Of a DNA stretch of 64,000 nt, positions 15,395 through 23,608 are shown in pieces. The stretch is from an uncultured Oscillospiraceae bacterium (GTDB lineage: Bacteria > Bacillota > Clostridia > Oscillospirales > Oscillospiraceae). Position 1 is the stretch's first letter. Each line of letters starts with the position of its first letter. The notes beneath the pieces were generated by a model. The model worked only from the letters and a program-made list of their open reading frames with translations. It did no database searches and was not told the origin of the DNA. The DNA is taken from NCBI GenBank assembly GCA_934597585.1, contig CAKTSA010000003.1, positions 1 to 64,000 on the forward strand, given 5' to 3'. Position numbers and translations under genes: made by a program.

Positions 15395-17719
15395 TTAATA
15401 CATGCATAGGATCCATTTCTGATACAGCTTCTGCCAGGGCTTCATTTTCTGGCGGAAGCGCCGCAGCGTGTCGGCGGCGAACTGCCGCATGGTCTGGCGC
15501 TGGGTCTCGGAGATGGGGTGGGCGCTGTAACGGGCCTCGGCGTTCAGCCAGGCCAGCGCCTCCATATCCACCCTCTCGCCCGCCCAGGCGGACACCGCCG
15601 CGCTCTCCGTCAGCAGCGAGCGGTTTTCCCGCTTCAATCCGCCTCGCCACATCAGCTCCATGGCGTAGGCGAACAATGCCGCCGCACCCTCCCTGGGGTC
15701 GGGGTCGTCAAAGGCCGCCTGCCGCTTCCGGCATATCTTCCCGCGCCGCAGGATCACCAGCGCCGCCAGCAATACCAGCACCAGGACCAGTAAGAGAAGC
15801 AGCCACCGGCCCATGTGCAGCGCGGAGAAGCCGCTCTGCACCGTGCTGGCAAACTCCTTCCAGATGGTGATCACCTGGGGCTCGTCGTTGGGCTGGTCCA
15901 CCGTCTCCACCGTGCTGTGGCGCACGGTGTCGTTCCGGCTGCCGTCCCCCTCCTGGGCCTGGGCCCCTGTCAGGTCGGCATTCTCGTCCGGCTGAAACCA
16001 CCGCCAGTCGGACTCCGCCATAAGGTTCAGATAGGGCGTGGCCGTCTCGAAGGGCACCCAGCCCACGCCGTCCTCGTAGTACTCCGCCCAGGCGTGGGCG
16101 TCGTTGCCGGTCAGGGTCAGGGTGGTCTCGCCGCTCTTGCCGGACACCATGTCCGGCGTGATGAGATAGCCCTCCACATACCGGGCGGGGATGCCGTAGT
16201 ACCGCAGCATCATCACCGCCGCCGTGGCGTACTGCACGGCGCTGCCCCGGCCCGTTTCCTGCAAAAAGGCGCTCACCGGGTCGGCGTCCCCCGTGAAGGT
16301 ATCCGCGCCCTCGTCATATTCCACCGTCTCCGCCAGACAGGCCCTAACACGGCTCTTGGCCTGGTAGGAGGTGATGGACGCCGGGGCCTTCCCCAAAAAC
16401 GCCGCCAGCGTCTTCTGGGTGTCCTCCGGAATGGTCAGGTTGTTGTCATAGACCGTCTGGCGATAGGCGGCCTCCTGGGCCAGATAGTCCTGGAAGTCCG
16501 CATCCTCCAGATGCTGGCTCAGCTCGTCCAGCAGCTCATAGGCCCGGGCCGTCAGGTTGCCGGAGGAGGTGTAGGCGTAGTGCTTTCCGCCTTTGGGCAG
16601 CGTGTCCCGCAGCTGGTCGGCGCCGCACACTGCATTGTCGGACAGCTCATAGGGCAGGACCGCGTACCGGCGGCAGGCGCCGGAGATATTCACATTCACG
16701 TCCACCTGGGGCGTTTCCAGTCCCAGCAGCGACGCCAGCTGGCTCAACTGGGTCTGGGAGAAGAAGTCGCCGCTCTGTAACCAGTACACATCCGCCGCCT
16801 GGTCCGCCAGGGCGTCGGCGCTGATGTCCTCCCAGCCCTGTCGGGTATACCGCTGGCCGATGAACCCCCGCAGATACAGGGATTCCGGCTGGGACAGGGT
16901 CACCTCCAACATGGGGGTATCGGAAAAATCCACACCGGCGGAGAAATCCCCCTCCGGCATGGCCTGCGTTTTACTCTCATAGCGCAGGGCGTGGACCCCG
17001 CGGCGCACGGCGTCACCGGCGTCGCCGGTGGGGATGGCGGTATTCAGCCCCGTCAGGGCCGCCGCGCCGCCTATGGCCAGCGCCAATACCGCCAGCACCG
17101 CCCCCGTCCACAGGGAGACGGCGGGCGCGGTCCGGCAGCTTCTTCTGCTGCCCAGCCACAGCAGCGCCGCGCCCAAACACAGCACCGCCAGCCACAGGCC
17201 GCCCCGGCCCGTCATGGCCGACACCGCCGCCAATGCCGCCGCCAGCACCGCCCCCGTTATCGGGGCGTACACGCCGGCGCTGCCCAGCAGCGCACCCAGC
17301 ACGATACACGCGGGCACCGCCGCCCACACCGCCGCAGTCTCCTGGCAGGCCAGGGGCAGATGGATGCGGCCCGTGGCCGCCTGGAGCCAGTCCAGGACAC
17401 TGTTGACCAGACCCGCGGCGCTGTCCCGGCTCTGGGGCAGCAGCAGACACCACGCGGCGGCGGCCAGTGCCAGCAGCGCGGGCAGCCATTGCCGCCAGCC
17501 CCGGCCCAACGCGCACCACACGGCGAAAACCACCGCCGCCGCGCCGCACACCAGCGCAGGCCACACCACCGGCCAGCCAAAGGCCGCCGTCAGCGTACCC
17601 AGCAGTCCGGCATAGGTCAGCGCCGCCGCGCAGCTCCGCTCCGCCACGGTCAGCAGCACAGATGCAGTTGTCTCCCGGACCGGCGTCAGCCGCAGGCCCG
17701 AAATCGTTTCTCTCTTCAA
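15395..17719 (-). CDS. TgpA-type membrane protein with transglutaminase-like domain, catalytic Cys apparently lost
   Basis: About seven N-terminal membrane spans are followed by an extracytoplasmic transglutaminase-like domain, one more span (LLLLLVLVLVLLAALVIL) and a cytoplasmic tail, the usual YebA/TgpA layout. In the core the motif normally GxCxxFA reads GSAVQYA, so alanine (codon 16238-16240) stands where the catalytic cysteine is expected. The histidine motif AHAWAEYY is present, and the usual WVPxD reads WVPFET, with Glu for Asp. The protein may bind rather than cleave. It is the third member of a MoxR-DUF58-transglutaminase cluster. A TTG at 17719 with GAAGAGG 8 nt upstream is my start; the TTG at 17740 overlapping the DUF58 stop is possible. 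Confidence 0.85.
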   Translation of the reverse strand: MKRETISGLRLTPVRETTASVLLTVAERSCAAALTYAGLLGTLTAAFGWPVVWPALVCGAAAVVFAVWCALGRGWRQWLPALLALAAAAWCLLLPQSRDSAAGLVNSVLDWLQAATGRIHLPLACQETAAVWAAVPACIVLGALLGSAGVYAPITGAVLAAALAAVSAMTGRGGLWLAVLCLGAALLWLGSRRSCRTAPAVSLWTGAVLAVLALAIGGAAALTGLNTAIPTGDAGDAVRRGVHALRYESKTQAMPEGDFSAGVDFSDTPMLEVTLSQPESLYLRGFIGQRYTRQGWEDISADALADQAADVYWLQSGDFFSQTQLSQLASLLGLETPQVDVNVNISGACRRYAVLPYELSDNAVCGADQLRDTLPKGGKHYAYTSSGNLTARAYELLDELSQHLEDADFQDYLAQEAAYRQTVYDNNLTIPEDTQKTLAAFLGKAPASITSYQAKSRVRACLAETVEYDEGADTFTGDADPVSAFLQETGRGSAVQYATAAVMMLRYYGIPARYVEGYLITPDMVSGKSGETTLTLTGNDAHAWAEYYEDGVGWVPFETATPYLNLMAESDWRWFQPDENADLTGAQAQEGDGSRNDTVRHSTVETVDQPNDEPQVITIWKEFASTVQSGFSALHMGRWLLLLLVLVLVLLAALVILRRGKICRKRQAAFDDPDPREGAAALFAYAMELMWRGGLKRENRSLLTESAAVSAWAGERVDMEALAWLNAEARYSAHPISETQRQTMRQFAADTLRRFRQKMKPWQKLYQKWILCMY

Positions 17720-17736
17720 AGGGGATACCTCTTCAT

Positions 17737-18876
17737 TCAATACAGATCGATCTCATACGCCCCGTCGGCATCCGGATCGATGCAATAGCCCCTTCCGGGG
17801 AAGTCCTCCGGCACCTCCGACGCGCAAAACAGGCCCGTCAGCTCCTCCGCCGGGCACAGCCGCGCCGCGCCGGAGCACCCTCCGGCGGACAGCAGCACCG
17901 TCTTTCCGCCCGGACGGCCATACTGGCGGAGATACAGCTCCGCCACGCTTTCCACCGCCCCACTGGCGGCGGCGCTGAGCAGCTTGGGCAGCATATCGTA
18001 CAGGGCGTTTTCGTCCTCCAGCTCATACAGGGCGCAGTCCTGCCCGGCGGCGTCGTTCCACGCCACACGGCACCGGACGCCCTGCCGCAGCAGTTCACGG
18101 CTCAGCGAGACCGCCGTCTCCGCCATGGCACAGGCCTGGCGGGGCGTCTCATGCGCCCCACGGCGCTCCCACAGCAGCAGGACGCTGCGCTCCAGCGGCA
18201 GGCCGGGGTCCCGGACCACCAGCCGGTCCAGCTTGCTGCTGAGCTTCCAATGGATCTGCCGGGCGCTGTCGCCGGGCGCGTACTCCCGCAGCTGGAAGGT
18301 ATCGGCATAGTCGTACCCCGGCCGCTCCTGGGAGTAGGTGTCGCTGTCGTCTCCCGCGCCGGTACGCAGGGGCAGGTTCACCCGCAGCGCCACCAGGTCC
18401 GGCTCCACCGGGAATTCGCAGCCCTCCGGCAGAGAAACGGGCAGGCCCACCAGCCCCAGCAGGTCATAGACCCGCGCCTTCTCCACGCTCAGGCGGTACA
18501 GTCCGCACAGCGGGTCCTCCAGCGTCACGGCACTCTCGCCGCCCCGCTTCGGCGGGGCCGACAGCGCCAGCGCCGATACGGCGGCCTCGCCCGTCAGCCG
18601 GTTCTCCACCCGCAGCCACACCCGGATGCAGGGCAGCGGCAGGCTGGAGGCGTTCTCCGCCCGAACCGTCAGCGTACAGGCCCGGTGCTGGATGCCCGTC
18701 TGGGGCGCTTCCAGCACCACGGCGACTCTGCGCCGGGCCAGCAGCACCAGCAAGACGCCGCACACCGCCCACAGCAGCAGCGCCGCCAAGACCGCCAGCG
18801 CCGCGGCGGAAGCCGTCAGCACGAACCACAGCGCCGCGCCCGCAAGGGCGGCCACGTAAATCAGCAAAGCCGCCAC
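17737..18876 (-). CDS. DUF58 domain membrane protein
   Basis: The 379-residue protein starts with two membrane spans (VAALLIYVAALAG and AALAVLAALLLWAVCGVLL), then a beta domain and the DUF58 core with YADTFQLREYAPGDSARQIHWK-type sequence (about residues 190-215), the family hallmark, in which RxYxxGDxxRxIxW is conserved. DUF58 proteins are almost always encoded beside MoxR ATPases and transglutaminase proteins, as here, and have a von Willebrand A-like fold. Their role is poorly known; assembly or activation of surface complexes is usually proposed. I chose the GTG at 18876, 2 nt after the MoxR stop, because GGGAG lies 8 nt before it; the longer open frame would overlap MoxR by over 100 bases. 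Confidence 0.88.
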   Translation of the reverse strand: MAALLIYVAALAGAALWFVLTASAAALAVLAALLLWAVCGVLLVLLARRRVAVVLEAPQTGIQHRACTLTVRAENASSLPLPCIRVWLRVENRLTGEAAVSALALSAPPKRGGESAVTLEDPLCGLYRLSVEKARVYDLLGLVGLPVSLPEGCEFPVEPDLVALRVNLPLRTGAGDDSDTYSQERPGYDYADTFQLREYAPGDSARQIHWKLSSKLDRLVVRDPGLPLERSVLLLWERRGAHETPRQACAMAETAVSLSRELLRQGVRCRVAWNDAAGQDCALYELEDENALYDMLPKLLSAAASGAVESVAELYLRQYGRPGGKTVLLSAGGCSGAARLCPAEELTGLFCASEVPEDFPGRGYCIDPDADGAYEIDLY

Positions 18877-18878
18877 GG

Positions 18879-19817
18879 TCAGCTCTCCCGCACCTGGGGC
18901 ATCTTCACGGTCTTCACGATCTCCGCCGTCACGTCGGCGGCGGACAGCCGGTGCAGACGGGCCTTGGCGCTGAGCACCAGACGGTGGCAGCACACGTCGT
19001 CAAACACCGCCGCCACGTCCTCCGGGATCACGTAGTCCCGGCCCCGGACAAAGGCGCAGGATTTCGCCATCCGGCACAACGCCAGCGCGCCGCGGGGGCT
19101 GACGCCAAGTTCGATAAACTCATTTTCACGGGTGGCTGTCACCAACTCCACCACGTAGGCATACACGGGGTCGGAGATATGCACCTGGCGGGCGTCGTTC
19201 ATCAGGGAGAGCAGCTGCTCACGGCTCACCGCCGCCGTCAGCTTGTCCAGGGGGTTCTCGTGGTGGCGCTCCTTCAGGATGTCGATCTGGCTCTTGGCGT
19301 CGGGATAGCCCATGGAGGTGCGGATGAGGAAGCGGTCCAGCTGTGCCGCAGGCAGCAGCTGCGTACCGGCGGAGCCCACCGGGTTCTGCGTCGCCAGCAC
19401 CACAAAGGGCTCCGGCAGAGGGTAGGTCTGGCCGTCCACGGTGACGTGGTACTCCTCCATAGCCTCCAGCAGCGCCGACTGGGTCTTGCTGGAGGTACGG
19501 TTGATCTCGTCCGCCAACAGCAGATTGGTCATCACCGCGCCGGGCTTATAGTCGAAATTCCCGGTGTCCCGGTTGTAGACGGAAAAGCCCAGAATGTCCG
19601 AGGGCATGGTGTCCGACGTGAACTGCACACGGCGGGTATCCAGTCCCAGCGTCCGGGCAAAGCTGATGGCCAGGGTGGTCTTGCCCACGCCGGGCACGTC
19701 CTCCAGCAGCACGTGGCCGCCGGACAGAATAGCCATCAGCACCTTTTCCACCACCGCTTCCTTACCGGCGATGACGCTGTTGATGGACTTCAATATGGTG
19801 GTCGTGATGTCATTCAT
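18879..19817 (-). CDS. MoxR-family AAA+ ATPase
   Basis: This is a 312-residue cytoplasmic AAA+ ATPase. Walker A is EDVPGVGKTT (about residues 39-48), Walker B is LLADEINRT, and the sensor region ATQNPVGSAGT and the arginine-finger region LLPAAQLDRF are intact. MoxR proteins act as chaperone-like motors for partner VWA/DUF58 proteins, here encoded just downstream. The ATG overlaps the stop of the barrel protein gene (ATGA), so it is part of the same transcript, which begins at the cobalamin riboswitch at 23 kb. Placement between predicted B12-binding proteins is unusual and suggests that the trio serves cobamide capture or its surface assembly; that link is inference. Confidence 0.93.
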   Translation of the reverse strand: MNDITTTILKSINSVIAGKEAVVEKVLMAILSGGHVLLEDVPGVGKTTLAISFARTLGLDTRRVQFTSDTMPSDILGFSVYNRDTGNFDYKPGAVMTNLLLADEINRTSSKTQSALLEAMEEYHVTVDGQTYPLPEPFVVLATQNPVGSAGTQLLPAAQLDRFLIRTSMGYPDAKSQIDILKERHHENPLDKLTAAVSREQLLSLMNDARQVHISDPVYAYVVELVTATRENEFIELGVSPRGALALCRMAKSCAFVRGRDYVIPEDVAAVFDDVCCHRLVLSAKARLHRLSAADVTAEIVKTVKMPQVRES

Positions 19818-20998
19818 ACGTTTTTCTCTCTTTTCTTTTTCAGTACCAGTACCAGCGCCACCGCCGCCGCGGCGATGACGATCAATACAACGGGCAGAAC
19901 GGGGAATCCGCCGCTCTCCGTGGGCGTCTCTGTGGGCGCGGTATCGCCCGCGCCGTCCAGCCGGATGGGATGAACATCGGTCAGGTCGAAAAACCGGCCT
20001 GCGCCCTGCTGCCGCAGGGCCATGGCGGTCAGCGCTTGCATGGCCTGCTCACCGGCCATGGCGTCCGCCTGACCGCCCAGCTGGTGGGCGAAGCTGCCAT
20101 CCGCCAGACGGAAGGCCAGCAGCGCGTCGATCACGCTGCCCTCGTCCTTCTGGAACCGCTCGTCCGTCTCAGGATCGACGTCCAACGCACACAGGACCAG
20201 GAGCACCTGGGCGCAGCTCTCGCTGCTCTGGGCGCCCCAGCTCTCGAAGCCGCCGTTGGCCGCCTGGGCCGCCGACAGGGCGTTCAGCGCCGCGTCCATG
20301 ACCTCCGGGTACTGCTCCCGATAGGGAGCCAGCGCCTGCAGGGCCATGGCGGTGATATCCACATCCATCTCCCCGCCGCCCAATGCGAAGCCGCCCTCCG
20401 GCAGCTGGGCGGAGACGATGGCGTCGAGCATATCCTCCCGGCTATACCGGGCATCTGCGGGCACCTCCGCGCCTACCGCGTCCACGGTCAGCAGGGCGAA
20501 TATCCAGCCGTTGAGGCCCTGGCCGCCCAGGCCGTTTTCACCCTGCCAATTGTAGGTACCGTCCGCCACCAGGTCGATGGCCGTGCCGTCGGGCTTGGTG
20601 CCGAAAGCTGCGGGGTCGCCCCCCAGCGCCGCCACAGTCAGGGCGATGCGGTGGTATTCCGTGGCCTTTACCTCGTGCAGGCCGCCGTTTTCCGCATACT
20701 GCCGCTCCACGTAGGCCTGCAGCCGGGCCAGATACCCGGCGTAGTCGTCCGCAACGCCGGCCCGGGCCATGGCCAGGGCCGTCCAGTCGGACACGGAGCT
20801 TCCGGCGGGGAAATTCTCCTCCGTCAGCAGGGCCGCGCCATCGGCAATGCCCAGCTGCGCCTTTTCCGCCGATACGATCGACGCGGCCATATCGCCGTAG
20901 GACAGGCTGTCGCCGAAAGCGGTAACGCACAGCGTCAACACCAGCATCAGCGACAGCGTCAGCGCCGCAGTGTTACGCAGCATTTTCATCACTTTCAT
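19814..20998 (-). CDS. Alpha/alpha-barrel (prenyltransferase/transcobalamin alpha-domain-like) membrane-anchored protein
   Basis: The 394-residue protein has a signal peptide (MKVMKMLRNTAALTLSLMLV), an extracellular helical domain (about 30-345), a Thr/Pro linker and a C-terminal membrane span ending KKKREKNV. The helical part has repeated QW-like turns: ENGGLHEV, PEGGFALG, ANGGFESW and ADGSFAHQ, typical of squalene-cyclase/prenyltransferase alpha6/alpha6 barrels. The N-terminal domain of transcobalamin and intrinsic factor has this same fold. The neighbour encoded upstream carries the matching DUF4430 beta domain, so the pair could bind a cobamide between them as in the animal proteins. ATG 20998 has AGAGGAG 7 nt before it and overlaps the upstream gene by 26 nt. 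Confidence 0.82.
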   Translation of the reverse strand: MKVMKMLRNTAALTLSLMLVLTLCVTAFGDSLSYGDMAASIVSAEKAQLGIADGAALLTEENFPAGSSVSDWTALAMARAGVADDYAGYLARLQAYVERQYAENGGLHEVKATEYHRIALTVAALGGDPAAFGTKPDGTAIDLVADGTYNWQGENGLGGQGLNGWIFALLTVDAVGAEVPADARYSREDMLDAIVSAQLPEGGFALGGGEMDVDITAMALQALAPYREQYPEVMDAALNALSAAQAANGGFESWGAQSSESCAQVLLVLCALDVDPETDERFQKDEGSVIDALLAFRLADGSFAHQLGGQADAMAGEQAMQALTAMALRQQGAGRFFDLTDVHPIRLDGAGDTAPTETPTESGGFPVLPVVLIVIAAAAVALVLVLKKKREKNV

Positions 20999-22862
20999 TC
21001 TGTGTCTCCTCTCCGCCGGGACCAGGCTCCGGCTCAGGGGTAGGTTCCGGATCAGGCTCTGGCTCCGGATCGGGATCAGGCGTGATCGCCGGGTCGGCCT
21101 GGCCGCAGCCGGTGCACACGCCATTTTCATAGTGGTGGCCCGCGGCGGGAATGACCTCGGTGTGGGTCTGGCCGCAGATAGAGCAGGTATAGCTCTTCTC
21201 GCCCGCCTCGGTGCAGGTGGCGGCCTTTGTCACTGTCTCCGTCTCCTCATGGGCGTGGTTGGGGTCCACCGCGCCGCAGACGGCGCACTTGCCGTTCTGA
21301 TAGGTGTGGTTGGGTGTATAGACGCCGTCCACCCACTTGCCGCAGTATTTCTGCAGCGCGCCGGAGGCGCCGCCGGTGCCGCCGCCGATATCCTTGCCAT
21401 AGGCCAGGGTAAAGCGCAGCGTCAGCGTGTCGCCGTCGCTGAGGAAGTAATCCGAAAGTCCCCGGCCGGGGTAGGAGCCGTTGATGCTGTACATCCAGCC
21501 GGAGCCGGTGGTGTAGTCAAATTCCCCCACGCTGTTTTTCCACCCCGTGGGCCGGGAGACGGACAGGCCGTCCAGGTCCAGCAGGTGCCTCAGCTCCTCG
21601 GGGATCTCCGCGTATTTGAAGGACAGGGGCCGGCTGATGCGGGTCAGATAAAAGCCGCTGTCCAGCGAGCCGTCATAGGTGATCTCGTAGTCCAGGCTCT
21701 TCAGCACCTCTGTCACCGCGTAGGAGGCGGGCACATCCTGAAAGATGTCGCAGTCCACCGGAACATCCACGATGCCCAGCCCCAGCACCGACAGATCCAC
21801 CCGCACCGTGGCGGTGCCGATCTTTTCGCCGCTGTCCCGCACCTTGTAGATGATCTTATAGGAGCGGTAGGTGGAGTTCCCCCTGTCGTCCCACGCCACG
21901 ATGGTAACGGTGTGCTCCGTCTGGTCGCCGATGCTGCCGGCGTCCAGAAACAGGTTGTACTCCAGGCCGTTGGCGCCGGAGCCGGTGCTGTACTTCACCT
22001 CTTTGCCGTCCAGCTTCACGGTGATGTGGTTCTGGTGGATGGGGTTGCCCTCTCCGTCATTGGCCCAGACGGTAAAGGTCAGGTTCCGGTTGGTCAGCGT
22101 CACGGTGTCGCCGCTGAGATTGGTGCGGATGGTGGGCGGGTCGCTGCCCTTTTCCGGGTCCTCTTCGCTGGCCTTGGTGGCCTGGTACTGGATGACCCGG
22201 GTCACCTGGCCGAGGATCTCCGTGCCCCGCTTCAGCAAAATGGTGATCTCGTTGCGGCCCAGGGTCAGCTTGGTCATATAGTTGTCGCCAGAGCCGGAGA
22301 TCCATTTGCCGTTGACCCGCACCCGCACATAGGTGTCCTCGTCGCCGCCCACGGCCATGGCCTTGAAGGAGAACATGTCGTTCTCCAGCTCATCCTGGGA
22401 GATGGTGCCGTTGCGCAGGTCCGTGGCGATCTGGGGGCCCTGGGGCTGCTGGTCCTTCTTGTCCTCATCCACGGGGCCCTCTTCGTCCTTTTTGTCCCCG
22501 TCGCCCTCCTCGGGCTGCGGGTCCTGGCCGTTGGGGTCGGGCTGCTCCTCCGTGGTCTGGTCGTTGGGCAGGGGGGCGTCCTCCGGGGGTGTGTCCGGCT
22601 GCTGGGGGTCCTGGGACGGGGCCTGGCCGCCGTCGCCGTTGTCCTCGCCCGCCGCACCGTCCTGGGTGGGGGACTGGCTGTCGTACCTCAGGCCGATCTG
22701 CTCAATATTCAGACCCGGATAGTCCCTTTCCGCCGGTGCCTCCGGCTGCTGCCGGGGGGCGGACAGGGCCGCCCAGCTGCCTGCCGCCAGCGTCAGCGCC
22801 AGCACCAGGCACACCGCAGCAGCCGCCAGCGCCTTTTTATGGGTATGGATAAACTGTTTCAT
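20973..22862 (-). CDS. Secreted DUF4430 (transcobalamin C-terminal-like) protein
   Basis: This is the first gene after the full-length cobalamin riboswitch. The 629-residue protein has a signal-anchor (MKQFIHTHKKALAAAAVCLV), an acidic Pro/Gln/Asp linker (about 45-145), two beta-sandwich regions and a DUF4430 domain (about 385-490) marked by GSGWMYSINGSYPG and YFLSDGDTLTLRFT. Four CxxC pairs follow (such as CAVCG, CSICG and CTGCG), which could bind zinc, then an acidic Pro-rich tail. By analogy with transcobalamin, DUF4430 supplies the beta half of a B12 cage, and the next gene supplies the barrel half. ATG 22862 is chosen because CGAGGAG lies just upstream and because the longer frame runs through the riboswitch terminator. 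Confidence 0.85.
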   Translation of the reverse strand: MKQFIHTHKKALAAAAVCLVLALTLAAGSWAALSAPRQQPEAPAERDYPGLNIEQIGLRYDSQSPTQDGAAGEDNGDGGQAPSQDPQQPDTPPEDAPLPNDQTTEEQPDPNGQDPQPEEGDGDKKDEEGPVDEDKKDQQPQGPQIATDLRNGTISQDELENDMFSFKAMAVGGDEDTYVRVRVNGKWISGSGDNYMTKLTLGRNEITILLKRGTEILGQVTRVIQYQATKASEEDPEKGSDPPTIRTNLSGDTVTLTNRNLTFTVWANDGEGNPIHQNHITVKLDGKEVKYSTGSGANGLEYNLFLDAGSIGDQTEHTVTIVAWDDRGNSTYRSYKIIYKVRDSGEKIGTATVRVDLSVLGLGIVDVPVDCDIFQDVPASYAVTEVLKSLDYEITYDGSLDSGFYLTRISRPLSFKYAEIPEELRHLLDLDGLSVSRPTGWKNSVGEFDYTTGSGWMYSINGSYPGRGLSDYFLSDGDTLTLRFTLAYGKDIGGGTGGASGALQKYCGKWVDGVYTPNHTYQNGKCAVCGAVDPNHAHEETETVTKAATCTEAGEKSYTCSICGQTHTEVIPAAGHHYENGVCTGCGQADPAITPDPDPEPEPDPEPTPEPEPGPGGEETQNESDENAA

Positions 22863-22899
22863 AGCTCCTCGTTTCTCTTGCCGCTTTCGCGGCCAGGGC

Positions 22900-22940
22900 A
22901 AAAGAAAAGCGCCGGACACCATGGATGCCGGCGCTTTTTG
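22900..22940 (-). terminator. Riboswitch-controlled intrinsic terminator
   Basis: AGCGCCGG (22908-22915) pairs with CCGGCGCT (22928-22935), and the minus strand then runs into CTTTTCTTTT. It lies between the cobalamin aptamer and the first ATG, so it is the likely off-state hairpin of the switch. Confidence 0.85.
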
Positions 22941-23040
22941 CGCAGTAAAAAGCTGATCCTCCCACCAAAAAATGGGAAAATCAGCGTGCTTTCTGCTCAT
23001 CCTGCATACGGAGAGTGCGCCCGCTGCAACTGGCCCTGGA

Positions 23041-23263
23041 CGGTGCAATTCTCCTGACTCGCGCCGCGAAGCTTCCGCTTCCCGTCGGCCGTCTTACCTT
23101 CTCACAGGATGCTGTCCTGCAATGGCGGAGTTTCCTCCCGGCGGCGAAATTCGCCGCTTCAGACGCCTTCTTGCGCTCACAGTGCCGGTCGCGCGGGGTT
23201 TTTCCCCATTTCTTTTTCACCGCTGCCTGGCCCGAAAGGGCGTTGCGGCAGGCGGTTACACCG
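23041..23263 (-). ncRNA. Cobalamin (B12) riboswitch, full-length type
   Basis: Read on the minus strand, P1 is formed by CGGTGTAA (23256-23263) and TTGCACCG (23041-23048). Inside are GGCACTGTGAG (23176-23186), a GCCATTGC segment with a GGACAGCATCC hairpin, GGTAAGACGGCC (23087-23098) and the closing AGTCAGGAGA (23050-23059). These are the B12-box landmarks in the right order, with the large peripheral arm of adenosylcobalamin-type switches. A terminator follows 100 nt later. The controlled genes are the DUF4430/barrel/MoxR operon, which should be expressed when cobalamin is low. Confidence 0.9.
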
Positions 23264-23293
23264 GATCAACAGGCCATATTCATATTCCATTTT

Positions 23294-23322
23294 ATTATAG
23301 GGAAGGGCGGGCATAAAGTCAA
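23294..23322 (-). promoter_or_regulatory. Sigma-A promoter of the cobamide locus
   Basis: On the minus strand TTGACT (23317-23322) and TATAAT (23294-23299) are separated by 17 bp. Transcription would start a few bases before the riboswitch P1 stem. It is close to consensus, so the control is expected to lie in the riboswitch. Confidence 0.88.
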
Positions 23323-23363
23323 CCCCAGGCCGCCTTTTTTCGCCATTTGCCGCGGCGGAAAAG

Positions 23364-23398
23364 GGGAAGGCGCACCCGGAAGGGTGCGCCTTTTCGAT
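23364..23398. terminator. Hairpin, probably a terminator
   Basis: AAGGCGCACCC and GGGTGCGCCTT form an 11-bp stem with a 4-nt GGAA-type loop; TTTTC follows on the plus strand. It stands between the RND gene end and the cobamide promoter and would insulate the two. Confidence 0.6.
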
Positions 23399-23515
23399 AA
23401 TTTCTCTGTGTTTGTCTGTTTTTATGGGTACATTAACGGCCTTTATGGGTGCATTTTTGGTACATAAAGGGCGGTTATCCGGGCGGCGAAATGACCTGTT
23501 TCACCGATGAGTCAT

Positions 23516-23608
23516 CTTGTCGGCAAGATCTCGCAGCGTTTGGCGGCCGCAAGCTCCCTTGGCAATGAACTCGAAGATTTCATGCCAGTTCATTTCATGC
23601 CGGTTTCT
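23516..23608. repeat. Repeat related to 32060-32219
   Basis: The stretch CGGCCGCAAGCTCCCTTGGCA and the following GAAGATTT...GCCAGTTC recur with few changes at about 32160-32220. Both copies lie immediately downstream of a minus-strand gene end. This looks like a second, rarer intergenic repeat family; nothing else is seen here. Confidence 0.55.
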
